Numbered from the stretch's first letter, positions 5,483 through 11,832 are shown. The stretch is DNA of 14,219 nt from an uncultured Prevotellaceae bacterium (GCA_946644025.1 CAMPCG010000036.1:1-14219); one strand, 5' to 3'. Numbers and translations are program-made. The notes: generated by a model not told the origin, from the sequence alone.

Positions 5483-6133
5483 TTACTTACCCTCAAACGG
5501 TGTACGGTTGAGGATGGAGCGTCCCAGCGTCACCTCGTCGGTATACTCCAGTTCGTTGCCCACGGCAATGCCCCGGGCAATGACCGTGACGTTGACGCCC
5601 GTATGTGCCAGTTTGCGGTAGATGTAGAAGTTGGTGGTGTCGCCCTCCATGGTGCTGCTGAGTGCAAGGATGACCTCCTTGACCTTGGCTGTTGGTGGTT
5701 GGGTGGCGGGTGTCGGTTGTTGGGGGGCCACGCGCTCGACCAGCGACTCTATCTCCAGGTCTGAGGGGCCTATGCCGTCCATGGGCGAGATGAGTCCGCC
5801 AAGCACATGGTAGAGGCCGTGGAACTGCTGCGTATTCTCGATAGCCATCACGTCCTGTATATTCTCCACGACACAGATGACGGAAGCGTCGCGCCGACGG
5901 TCAGAACAGATGGGGCACACATCTGTATCGCTGATGTTGTGGCACACGCGACAGAACTTCACCTCGCGCCGCATGGTGGCCACGGCCTCGGAGAAGCGCA
6001 CCACGTCGGCCACATCCTGGCGCAGCAGATGGAGCACCAGTCGCAAGGCGGTCTTGCGGCCTATGCCCGGCAGACGCGAAAATTCCTGCACCGCCTGCTC
6101 AAGTAGTCTGGAAGGATATTGCTGGGTATTCAA
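5483..6133 (-). CDS. recR: Recombination mediator RecR
   Basis: RecR works with RecO (and RecF) to load RecA onto SSB-coated gaps. The protein is 216 aa, slightly long for the family (about 200). It has the helix-hairpin-helix LPGIGRKTA (21-29), a zinc finger with Cys61, 64, 73 and 76 (CRVCHN..VCPIC), and a Toprim domain starting [13 protein letters not shown] at 86-94, with [13 protein letters not shown] (111-123) and a C-terminal [11 protein letters not shown] Pro/Thr/Gln-rich stretch (137-149, [13 protein letters not shown]) inside the Toprim domain is probably what makes it longer. The only start fitting the family N-terminus ([15 protein letters not shown]) is TTG at 6131-6133; an in-frame TGA stands two codons before it and no ATG follows until residue 54. 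Likely co-transcribed with uup and engB. Confidence 0.94.
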   Translation of the reverse strand: MNTQQYPSRLLEQAVQEFSRLPGIGRKTALRLVLHLLRQDVADVVRFSEAVATMRREVKFCRVCHNISDTDVCPICSDRRRDASVICVVENIQDVMAIENTQQFHGLYHVLGGLISPMDGIGPSDLEIESLVERVAPQQPTPATQPPTAKVKEVILALSSTMEGDTTNFYIYRKLAHTGVNVTVIARGIAVGNELEYTDEVTLGRSILNRTPFEGK

Positions 6134-6207
6134 TCTTCACAACCTTCAATCTTCACAACCTTCAATCTCCGGCCTTCAATCTCCGACCTTCAATCATCAG
6201 CCCTCAA
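6129..6207. repeat. 14-16 bp tandem repeat spanning the uup stop and the recR start
   Basis: Units read TTCAATCTTCACAACC (6129-6144 and 6145-6160), TTCAATCTCCGGCC (6161-6174), TTCAATCTCCGACC (6175-6188) and TTCAATCATCAGCC (6189-6202), followed by CTCAATCTCCG inside uup. The array supplies both the last uup codons (EIEG stop) and the recR TTG start, so both gene ends seem to have been shaped by it. Confidence 0.85.
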
Positions 6208-8137
6208 TCTCCGAAAGCTCGAGCCAGCGCATGGACTTCTCGTCGAGTTCCTCCTTCAGCTGGGGCAGGCGCTTGCTCAGTTTCGTTATCTCGTCGACCG
6301 ACGTCGTGCCGCCGCAGAGCGCCTCCTCTATCTGCCGCTGCTCGGCCTCGAGGGCGGCAATGTCTTTCTCCAGCTGCTCAAACTCGCGCTTCTCCTTGTA
6401 GGTCATCTTGCGAGGAGCAGCCTCTCCCCTGGTCCCTCCTTGTGAGGGAGGGGAATAATTACCCTTTCCACCTGATTTATCAGTACCAGCGGTGTCTGCT
6501 CCCTTCCCTGCAGGGAGGGGCTGGGGGGTGGGTCTGTCAGCAGAGGGTCTACTCCCTTCCCACGCCCTGTACTGCGTGTAGTTGCCGGGGAAGTCCTTCA
6601 CCACGCCGTCGCCCTTGAACACGAGCAGATGGTCCACCACCTTGTCCATGAAGTAGCGGTCGTGGGAAACGACGATGACGCAGCCGGGGAAGTCCTGCAG
6701 GTATTCCTCCAGAATCTGGAGCGTGACGATGTCGAGGTCGTTGGTAGGCTCGTCGAGGACCAGAAAGTTGGGCTGCCTCATGAGCACCGTACAGAGATAG
6801 AGCTTGCGCCGCTCGCCGCCGCTGAGCTTCGCCACGTAGCTGTATTGCTGTTCGTTGGTGAAGAGGAAATGCTGCAGCAGCTGTGTGGCGGTGAGGTGGC
6901 GTCCCTGTCCAAGGTCCACATACTCAGCAATGTCGCGCACCACGTCGATGACCTTCTGGTCCTCACGGAACTTCAGTCCTTCCTGCGAGAAATAGCCAAA
7001 CCGCACTGTCTCGCCGATGACGATACGTCCGCTGTCGGGCTGCAGTTCGCCGAGGAGCATCTTCAGGAACGTAGACTTGCCCGTGCCGTTGTTGCCCACG
7101 ATGCCCATCTTCTCGAAACGGGAGAAGTTGTAGTAGAAGTCCTTGAGGATTGTTACTCGGGGTGAGCGGTGAGGGGTGAGCGGTGAGGGGTGGGAGGTAG
7201 GAGGAATATTCTGCTGCGAAGGTAACCTCTCACCCTCCACCACTTCGCTCTCACCTCCAAAAGCCTTCGAGATATACTGGCACTCGAAAATCTTCGAGCC
7301 GATATACACGTTGCTGGCTTTCAGGCGTATGGCGCGTTCCTCCACGCGGGCCTTCGCCACCCGTTCCAGTTCATAGAAAGCATCTTCGCGGCTCTTCGCC
7401 TTATGTCCGCGTGCCTGGGGCATACGGCGCATCCACTCCAGCTCCGTGCGGTAGAGGTTGTTGGCGCGGGCAATCTCGGCGCGCCGGTTGTCCAGCCGTT
7501 CCTGCCGCTTTTCCAGATAGTAGCTGTAGTTGCCCCGGTAGGTGTAGATGGTGCGGTCGTCTAATTCGAGGATGACGGAGCATACGCGGTCGAGGAAGTA
7601 GCGGTCGTGGGTGACCATGAGCAGCGTCTTGTTGCCCCGGCCCAGGAATCCCTCGAGCCACTCAATCATTTCGAGGTCGAGGTGGTTGGTAGGCTCGTCG
7701 AGAATCAGCATGTCGGGCTCGGTGATGAGCACATTGGCCAGTGCCACGCGTTTCTGCTGGCCTCCCGATAGCTGTCCCATGGGCTGCTGCAGGTCGCGTA
7801 TCTTCAGCTTGGTAAGAATCTGCTTTGCCTTCAGTATCTTCTCCTCGTCGTTCTCGTGGTTAAAGCACGCATCGAGTACGCTCTCCTTGGGGTCGAAGGC
7901 TGGCGACTGCTCCAGCATCCCCACCTTCAGGTCGCGCCGGTAGGTGATGCTGCCGCTGTCGGCGCTGTCCTTTCCCACGAGCAGGGAGAGCAGCGTGCTC
8001 TTGCCCGTGCCATTCTTGGCGATGAGGCCCACCTTCTGGCCCTCGGCAATGGAGAAACTGATGTCCTCAAACAAAAGAAGAGAACCAAACGATTTCGTCA
8101 GGTTCTGCACGTCGAGATATGGTATTTCCTTTGCCAC
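6197..8137 (-). CDS. ABC-F family ATPase, Uup-like
   Basis: ABC-F proteins are soluble tandem ATPases that act on ribosomes or, for Uup, also on branched DNA structures. The 646-aa protein has no membrane segments. First ATPase: Walker A KNGTGKST (41-48), signature LSGGQ (123-127), LILDEPTNHLD (144-154). Linker helices lie at about 205-280. Second ATPase: GNNGTGKST (348-356), LSGGE (438-442), LVLDEPTNDLD (459-469). A C-terminal coiled coil (577-646, KMTYKEKREFEQLEKDI) is typical of Uup. Two low-complexity in-frame insertions are present (296-327 and 529-576). The start is GTG at 8135-8137 (MAKEIPYLDVQNL), which shares its first base with the engB stop (TAGTG), suggesting translational coupling. 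Both catalytic sites look intact. Antibiotic resistance cannot be inferred. Confidence 0.92.
   Translation of the reverse strand: MAKEIPYLDVQNLTKSFGSLLLFEDISFSIAEGQKVGLIAKNGTGKSTLLSLLVGKDSADSGSITYRRDLKVGMLEQSPAFDPKESVLDACFNHENDEEKILKAKQILTKLKIRDLQQPMGQLSGGQQKRVALANVLITEPDMLILDEPTNHLDLEMIEWLEGFLGRGNKTLLMVTHDRYFLDRVCSVILELDDRTIYTYRGNYSYYLEKRQERLDNRRAEIARANNLYRTELEWMRRMPQARGHKAKSREDAFYELERVAKARVEERAIRLKASNVYIGSKIFECQYISKAFGGESEVVEGERLPSQQNIPPTSHPSPLTPHRSPRVTILKDFYYNFSRFEKMGIVGNNGTGKSTFLKMLLGELQPDSGRIVIGETVRFGYFSQEGLKFREDQKVIDVVRDIAEYVDLGQGRHLTATQLLQHFLFTNEQQYSYVAKLSGGERRKLYLCTVLMRQPNFLVLDEPTNDLDIVTLQILEEYLQDFPGCVIVVSHDRYFMDKVVDHLLVFKGDGVVKDFPGNYTQYRAWEGSRPSADRPTPQPLPAGKGADTAGTDKSGGKGNYSPPSQGGTRGEAAPRKMTYKEKREFEQLEKDIAALEAEQRQIEEALCGGTTSVDEITKLSKRLPQLKEELDEKSMRWLELSEIEG
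6410..6553. repeat. In-frame repeat-like insertion in uup with two palindromes
   Basis: This segment encodes residues 529-576, rich in Pro, Gly, Ser and Thr (TPQPLPAGKG, PPSQGGTRG), between the second ATPase and the coiled coil. The DNA holds CCCTTCCCTGCAGGGAGGGG (6501-6520, a palindrome with one G-T pair). It also holds a second one, TCCCCT..CCCTC/GAGGG..AGGGGA (6425-6454). Such peptides are typical of dispersed palindromic elements read in frame. Family relatives normally have a short linker here. Confidence 0.7.
7157..7252. repeat. In-frame 14-bp tandem repeat insertion between the two ATPase domains of uup
   Basis: GGGGTGAGCGGTGA occurs at 7159-7172 and 7173-7186, with a degenerate third copy, GGGGTGGGAGGTAG, at 7187-7200. 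Three 14-bp units equal 14 codons, so the frame is kept. The whole inserted segment encodes residues 296-327 (ESEVVEGERLP..HPSPLTPHRSPR) just before the second ATPase begins (VTILKDFYYNF). Confidence 0.8.
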
Positions 8138-8739
8138 TAACTCCCGATTTCACTGTTTATCTTCTCGATGTAGTCGAGTATTTCTTCCCTACCCTGCCCT
8201 TTCTCCGCCGAGGTGACGAAGTAGGGCGGCATCTCCTCCCACGTCTCCAGCATCTTCTGCTCGTAGCCCGCCACCTGGGCCTTGACCTTAGAGAAGGAGA
8301 GTTTGTCGGCCTTGGTGAACACGATGCTGAACGGTATTCCCGACATGCCCAGCCAGTTCATAAACTCCAGGTCTATGGCCTGCGGCTCGAGCCTGATGTC
8401 GACGAGCACGAAGACGTTCACCAGCTGTTCCCGTCCCAGGATATAGCCGCGAATCATCTGGTCGAGGCGCTGCACCTCCTTCTTCGACCGCTTGGCGAAG
8501 CCATATCCGGGAAGGTCGACGAGGTACCACTCCTTATTTATAATAAAGTGGTTGATGAGCAGCGTCTTTCCCGGCGTGGCCGATGTCTTGGCCAGCTTGC
8601 GGTTACGGCAGAGCATGTTGATAAGACTGGACTTGCCTACGTTCGAGCGGCCGATGAAGGCATACTCCGCCTTGGTGTCCTTGGGGCACAGGGACACCAT
8701 AGGCGATGAAATCGAGAACTCGGCAGTCTTTATCTCCAT
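8137..8739 (-). CDS. engB: Ribosome biogenesis GTPase EngB (YihA/YsxC)
   Basis: EngB is an essential GTPase that assists assembly of the large ribosomal subunit. The 200-aa protein is of normal length and shows all GTPase motifs: G1 GRSNVGKS (30-37), the TSATPGKT switch (52-59), G3 DLPGYG (75-80), G4 TKAD (142-145) and G5 TSA (176-178). The family-typical N-terminus with [14 protein letters not shown] is clear. The ATG at 8737-8739 fits. The stop overlaps the GTG start of uup by one base, so the two are co-translated or coupled. The DUF4293 gene lies 46 nt upstream on the same strand. No promoter box was seen in the gap. Cytoplasmic. Confidence 0.96.
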   Translation of the reverse strand: MEIKTAEFSISSPMVSLCPKDTKAEYAFIGRSNVGKSSLINMLCRNRKLAKTSATPGKTLLINHFIINKEWYLVDLPGYGFAKRSKKEVQRLDQMIRGYILGREQLVNVFVLVDIRLEPQAIDLEFMNWLGMSGIPFSIVFTKADKLSFSKVKAQVAGYEQKMLETWEEMPPYFVTSAEKGQGREEILDYIEKINSEIGS

Positions 8740-8761
8740 ATCAGTGGGCGTAATTGTACGT

Positions 8762-8787
8762 GCAAGAATCCCTTGCGGTGCGGGATT
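8762..8787. other. Two overlapping small hairpins between DUF4293 and engB
   Basis: GCAAG/CTTGC (8762-8766 with 8772-8776) and AATCCC/GGGATT (8767-8772 with 8782-8787) share bases, so only one can form at a time. No T-run follows on the minus strand. They may be chance; a role in engB expression is unproven. Confidence 0.3.
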
Positions 8788-9148
8788 ACCTGATGCGGTC
8801 GAGAGAGCGGACGAGCTTCTCGTCCTTCATGATGGCAATGCTTGCAAGGAACCAGCAGATGACAGCCACGACGGTGGCGGCCATAGGATAGGTGAAACTC
8901 TTCTCGGCGAAATGTCCCGACATGCCGATAACCAGATAGACGATGAATCCTACCCCTGCCAGGCAGAGCAGTCGGCAGATGTTGGCCTGCAGGGGGCGCT
9001 TCTTGTACAGGGCGATGTCATACAGGGAGAGGCCGGCCGCGACGAGCGCCACAATGCCGGCTGCCACGAATTTAAACACGAAGAAGGCGCACACAATCAT
9101 GGCCACGGCGGCCACGAGCAGGTAGACGGTCTGAATACGCTGTATCAT
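8786..9148 (-). CDS. DUF4293 family membrane protein
   Basis: The 120-aa protein begins [11 protein letters not shown] and ends [16 protein letters not shown], both features of the Bacteroidota family DUF4293, whose function is unknown. Four hydrophobic segments (about 7-27, 29-46, 58-76 and 88-106) predict a four-helix inner-membrane protein. It starts 19 nt after the rpoZ stop, so it shares a transcript with rpoZ and probably bamD. This order next to the RNA polymerase omega and BamD genes is common in Bacteroidota, to my knowledge. The sequence gives no hint of catalysis. Confidence 0.88.
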   Translation of the reverse strand: MIQRIQTVYLLVAAVAMIVCAFFVFKFVAAGIVALVAAGLSLYDIALYKKRPLQANICRLLCLAGVGFIVYLVIGMSGHFAEKSFTYPMAATVVAVICWFLASIAIMKDEKLVRSLDRIR

Positions 9149-9167
9149 AAATCTTCAATCTTCCACA

Positions 9168-9494
9168 CTACTCTGTTACCGTCTGGGGCTCGCGCCAGTA
9201 CACCTTGTCCTCGATAAACTCCTGGGTGGCCAGCAGCGTGGGTTTCGGCAGCTTCTCGTAGTAGCGTGAGATTTCAATCTGCTCACGATTCTCGAACACC
9301 TCCTCGAGCGTGTCGTTGTAGGATGCGAACTCGGCCAGCTTCTTCGACAGGTCGTCCTTTATCTGCTGCGATATCTGGTTAGCACGCTTGCCGATGATGG
9401 CAACGCTCTCGTAGATGTTTCCCGTGTCCTTACACAGGTCCATGATGTTTCGTGTCACGGTGTTTACCGGAGCCTTTGATTTCTTGTAGTCCAT
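9168..9494 (-). CDS. rpoZ: DNA-directed RNA polymerase omega subunit (Bacteroidota type)
   Basis: Omega binds the beta' subunit and helps assembly of RNA polymerase. The 108-aa protein reads MDYKKSKAPVNTVTRNIMDL and contains IGKRANQIS (34-42), the conserved omega/RPB6 helix that contacts beta', then LEEVFENREQIEISRYYEKLPKPTL, which is characteristic of the Bacteroidota version. The ATG is at 9492-9494. The gene lies 107 nt downstream of bamD, with an octamer repeat array in the gap, and 19 nt upstream of the DUF4293 gene. No separate promoter box was recognised. Confidence 0.9.
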   Translation of the reverse strand: MDYKKSKAPVNTVTRNIMDLCKDTGNIYESVAIIGKRANQISQQIKDDLSKKLAEFASYNDTLEEVFENREQIEISRYYEKLPKPTLLATQEFIEDKVYWREPQTVTE

Positions 9495-9528
9495 CTTTTA
9501 TATTTACGATTTATTCATTTATTTCTGA

Positions 9529-9597
9529 CGATATAACGATATCACAATTATTTCTGACGATATAACGATATAACGATATCACGATATAACGACACAA
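9529..9597. repeat. Octamer tandem repeats (CGATATAA) between bamD and rpoZ
   Basis: Two units at 9529-9544 (CGATATAA, CGATATCA) and five at 9558-9597 (CGATATAA twice, CGATATCA, CGATATAA, CGACACAA) are separated by a short spacer. The word ATTTCTGACGATATAACGAT appears twice, at 9521-9540 and 9550-9569, so the larger array seems to come from a duplication. The array ends 4 nt from the bamD stop codon. Confidence 0.88.
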
Positions 9598-9601
9598 CGG
9601 C

Positions 9602-10426
9602 TCAGTCCTTGGTGAACCTCTTGCACTTGGCGATGTACTTCTCTGCCGTCTCCCGGTTTTTCGAATTGGGGTATTCGTTGATGAATCCGTAGCACTCGTC
9701 CTCGGCGTCGCGGTATCGCTCCAGCTTCTTCTCGTCGGTAGAATTCTCGGCCAGCTCGAACTTGCTCTTCATGATGAGCACGGCGAAGTCCTCGCGCAGG
9801 TTGGTGTAGGGGAACGTCTTGAGCGCGTTCTGTGCCACGACGATGCACGACGTGTAGTTGCTCTCAGTGTTAGCGTTCACGTTTCCGAAGTATCCGCCCA
9901 GGTTGTAATAGAGCTGTGCCGAGAGCAGTTCCTTCATGGTGAGCTTGTCGTAGAGCTCGTACATGCGGTCTGTAGCCTCCTGCCTCAGTGGCGAGTCGGG
10001 ATAGAGGTCGAGGAACTCCTGGTAGGCATTGATGGCTCCATTGGTGGGGGTCTGGTCAAGCCTCGGCTCGGGGGCACTCTGGTAAAGCGCCTGCCCTATG
10101 TAGAAGGCGGCCTGCTCGGCATAGACACCCTTGGGGTAGGTCTTGAAATACTTCTTGAAGGTCTCCGACGCCGCCTCGTAGTCGCGGCTCATGTACTGGG
10201 CCATGCCCAGCATGTAGAGCGACTCCTGGGCCTCGTCGCTGCCCTTCTTCACGGTGATTAAGTCCATGAGCAGCGTCTCGGCGTTGGAGAATTTGCCCTG
10301 GGCGAAACACTGCTTGGCGTACTCATAGCGATAGTCCATATCGCTATATTTGTACACCTTGTTGAACTCGCCTGCGCAGCCTGTCAAGAGCAGGGCGGCA
10401 GACAAGATTATGAGACACATCTTCAT
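9602..10426 (-). CDS. bamD: Outer-membrane assembly lipoprotein BamD
   Basis: BamD is the essential lipoprotein of the BAM complex, which inserts beta-barrel proteins in the outer membrane, working with BamA. The 274-aa protein has a lipoprotein signal peptide with lipobox LTGC (lipidated Cys17) followed by tetratricopeptide-type repeats, for example YEYAKQCFAQGKFSNAETLL, YMLGMAQYMSRDYEAASETFKKYFKTYPKG and AFYIGQALYQSA, then AINAYQEFLDLYPDSP. The C-terminal repeats end in ECYGFINEYPNSKNRETAEKYIAKCKRF. Length and layout are normal for the family. The ATG at 10424-10426 lies only 8 nt after the -7 box, so the mRNA is nearly leaderless; an ATG two codons later is the alternative start. Confidence 0.93.
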   Translation of the reverse strand: MKMCLIILSAALLLTGCAGEFNKVYKYSDMDYRYEYAKQCFAQGKFSNAETLLMDLITVKKGSDEAQESLYMLGMAQYMSRDYEAASETFKKYFKTYPKGVYAEQAAFYIGQALYQSAPEPRLDQTPTNGAINAYQEFLDLYPDSPLRQEATDRMYELYDKLTMKELLSAQLYYNLGGYFGNVNANTESNYTSCIVVAQNALKTFPYTNLREDFAVLIMKSKFELAENSTDEKKLERYRDAEDECYGFINEYPNSKNRETAEKYIAKCKRFTKD

Positions 10427-10434
10427 TTAGGGTG

Positions 10435-10466
10435 CAAAATTACTCATTTCCCGCCGATGCCACAAC
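10435..10466 (-). promoter_or_regulatory. Promoter of the bamD operon
   Basis: On the minus strand GTTG (10463-10466), a 20-nt spacer and TAATTTTG (10435-10442) fit the Bacteroidota consensus. Only eight bases separate the box from the bamD ATG, so the start site falls about 0-5 nt before the start codon. Confidence 0.68.
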
Positions 10467-10487
10467 TTTTTTTATATTTTTAACCCC

Positions 10488-10520
10488 TTAGAACGGCAGT
10501 TTGGCCAGTTCTGTTAATGC
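10488..10520 (-). pseudogene. Possible remnant of a second UmuD-like 3' end
   Basis: On the minus strand this stretch reads ALTELAKLPF then TAA, closely like the real gene end LTAEQTKLPF then TGA at 10701-10733. At DNA level CAGAAC and AAACTGCCGTTCT are identical in both, separated by the same 5 nt. An in-frame TAA precedes the remnant. It may be the tail of a duplicated, decayed copy. Alternatively the inverted words AGAAC..GTTCT form a weak hairpin after the gene. Confidence 0.5.
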
Positions 10521-10563
10521 TTACAGCCACTCCTTGCTTCCCCTGCGTATTATGCCGACGAGA

Positions 10564-10632
10564 TTTTTACAAACGCCGTCTGTGTTTGTACAAACACTGC
10601 CTGTGTTTATACAAACGCTGTCAGTGTTTATA
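10564..10632. repeat. Three 21-bp tandem repeats with an operator-like palindrome
   Basis: Units at 10564-10584, 10585-10605 and 10606-10626 share the pattern TTTnTACAAACnCTGnCnGTG, and a partial fourth follows. Each junction makes an inverted repeat: GTGTTTGTACAAACAC (10582-10597) is a perfect 16-bp palindrome and GTGTTTATACAAACGC (10603-10618) a near one. The array lies between the UmuD-like gene and bamD, about 100 bp upstream of the bamD promoter. Exact 21-bp phasing (two helical turns) puts the palindromes on one face of the DNA. Confidence 0.85.
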
Positions 10633-10700
10633 GATTGTCCCTACCCTTTCCACATTTAAAATACGTGCAAAGGCACCCTTTCCTCGGCTCTCTCCCATCA

Positions 10701-11573
10701 TCAGAACGGCAGTTTCGTCTGTTCTGCGGTCAGCAGGCTGGCCGTGCGCTTGGCTATGCGCAGATAGTCCATGAAGCGCACTCCCGAGACCGGTGCGTTG
10801 GCGGCGCTCCATAGGGCGACAGGTTTTGAGAAGCTCTGCACGGCCATGCGCTGCAGCTCCCTGGGCGTTGGCAGATGTCCGTGGGTGGGCACCACTTGTG
10901 CTACACGGCTGCAGAAGTCAGCCACCGACCCCTCGGCGGCCTGCTCGTGGTCGGCCAGGGCCCGGTAGACGGCATACCACTGCCGGGCGTGCCTCACCTC
11001 GGGCCCAATGTTACGTATGACGTTGTCCACCTGCTCCGGCGAGAGCAGCCGTGCCAGCTTCATCTTCGTCTTCGCCCGCTTCACGTAGTTCTGACAGTCG
11101 CGGAAGGCCACCCTGGGCGAGCGTTTCTCCACGCCCACCACGCGGCCCAGTATCTTCACGTCGTACTCGCCCGTGATGAGGATGGCGTCGTAGGACTCGT
11201 TCTGCGGCACGAGCCACGTCAGTCCCTCGTCGTCCTGGAAATAGGTCTTCACCGTGCAGCTGCCGTCTATCCATGCCAGCACGTTGTCGCCGTCGTTGCA
11301 CGTCACCCCCAGCTGCACGCGCAGCAGGTCGCCCTCCTCGAAGTTCACGCCCGTCATGCTGTCGCCCACGGCGGGCACGAATATCTCGGGATGGGAGCCC
11401 ACCAGCGACTTGGGCAGCAAGATGTAGCCCTCGGCGTCGCTGTCGCCGGGCATCGCGGGCTGTCCGCACTTCACCGCTATGCTGCTGCGGGGCACCTGCG
11501 TGTCGCACAGCATCACCTGCACACCGGCCTGGCCCAACAGGCCGATGGCCTTTTTCAGTTCTTCCTCGTTCAT
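10701..11573 (-). CDS. UmuD-like S24 peptidase with C-terminal extension
   Basis: S24 peptidases such as UmuD and LexA cut themselves when RecA filaments form. This 290-aa protein has no helix-turn-helix, so it is UmuD-like and not LexA. The likely self-cleavage site is Cys36-Gly37 (AVKCGQPAM), the catalytic Ser is S72 (VGDSM) and the catalytic Lys is K109 (CTVKTYF). These spacings of 36 and 37 residues equal those of E. coli UmuD (C24, S60, K97). The S24 fold ends near residue 150 (GRVVGVEKR). The remaining 140 residues are a predicted helical extension that I do not recognise, ending QTKLPF. No umuC or dinB gene adjoins it. The ATG at 11571-11573 follows TACCTTTG (11585-11592), a -7 box with a poor -33 element, so the leader is very short. 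SOS control is unproven. Confidence 0.85.
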   Translation of the reverse strand: MNEEELKKAIGLLGQAGVQVMLCDTQVPRSSIAVKCGQPAMPGDSDAEGYILLPKSLVGSHPEIFVPAVGDSMTGVNFEEGDLLRVQLGVTCNDGDNVLAWIDGSCTVKTYFQDDEGLTWLVPQNESYDAILITGEYDVKILGRVVGVEKRSPRVAFRDCQNYVKRAKTKMKLARLLSPEQVDNVIRNIGPEVRHARQWYAVYRALADHEQAAEGSVADFCSRVAQVVPTHGHLPTPRELQRMAVQSFSKPVALWSAANAPVSGVRFMDYLRIAKRTASLLTAEQTKLPF

Positions 11574-11584
11574 AATTACGCCGA

Positions 11585-11592
11585 CAAAGGTA
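11585..11592 (-). promoter_or_regulatory. Probable -7 box of the UmuD-like gene
   Basis: TACCTTTG on the minus strand fits TAnnTTTG. No TTTG is found 19-21 nt upstream; a GTTG lies slightly too far (spacer about 24). The box ends 11 nt before the start codon, so the leader would be only about 5-8 nt. Confidence 0.45.
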
Positions 11593-11645
11593 CTATTATT
11601 TTCGGAATAACGGTGTCAACTATTCGTTAAACTTGTAAAAAGAAT

Positions 11646-11675
11646 TTTGTGTTACGAGGTTTTTACGTATCTTTG
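11646..11675 (+). promoter_or_regulatory. Promoter of the GH31 gene
   Basis: TTTG (11646-11649), an 18-nt spacer and TATCTTTG (11668-11675). The start site should fall near 11680-11683, just before the long hairpin, leaving a leader of about 188 nt before the ATG at 11869. Confidence 0.65.
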
Positions 11676-11684
11676 CAGCGCACA

Positions 11685-11754
11685 AGTAGGAGGCGACGTG
11701 TCTCACGTCGCAACAATCTGCTGGATTGCGACGTGAGACACGTCGCCTCCTACT
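11685..11754. repeat. 29-bp perfect inverted repeat at the 5' end of the GH31 leader
   Basis: The arm 11685-11713 is the exact reverse complement of 11726-11754, with a 12-nt loop. Each arm is itself nearly a palindrome (GCGACGTG TCT CACGTCGC, 11693-11711), so the DNA could form a cross-like structure and the RNA two alternative folds. No transposase or target duplication is seen. Palindromic dispersed elements with CGACGTG words would look like this. Confidence 0.92.
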
Positions 11755-11776
11755 GCAAGAATCAAGCCCAGCGTCA

Positions 11777-11832
11777 CGACGGCTCAACGTCGGGATTTGG
11801 ACGACCGAACGTCCGAGGGGGCGACGAGCCCC
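11777..11832 (+). other. Three further hairpins in the GH31 leader
   Basis: CGACG-GCTCAA-CGTCG (11777-11792), GGACG-ACCGAA-CGTCC (11799-11814) and GGGGC-GACGA-GCCCC (11818-11832) follow in close order, each a perfect 5-bp stem. The last ends 36 nt before the ATG and has no T-run. The words CGACG/CGTCG are shared with the long inverted repeat upstream. Confidence 0.7.

Noticed and set aside
8762..8787. Intrinsic terminator between DUF4293 and engB
   Set aside because: Stems are 5-6 bp and no T-run follows on the minus strand.
10564..10632. CRISPR array
   Set aside because: The 21-bp units are contiguous with no spacers and no cas genes are near.
10701..11573. LexA repressor
   Set aside because: There is no N-terminal helix-turn-helix and only 35 residues precede the cleavage site; the layout is that of UmuD.
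10875..11630. 251-codon open frame on the plus strand opposite the UmuD-like gene
   Set aside because: Shadow of the real gene; no domain recognised and it runs into the divergent promoter region.
11685..11754. Insertion sequence or MITE with terminal inverted repeats
   Set aside because: No transposase and no flanking target duplication; the loop is only 12 nt. A palindromic dispersed element remains possible.
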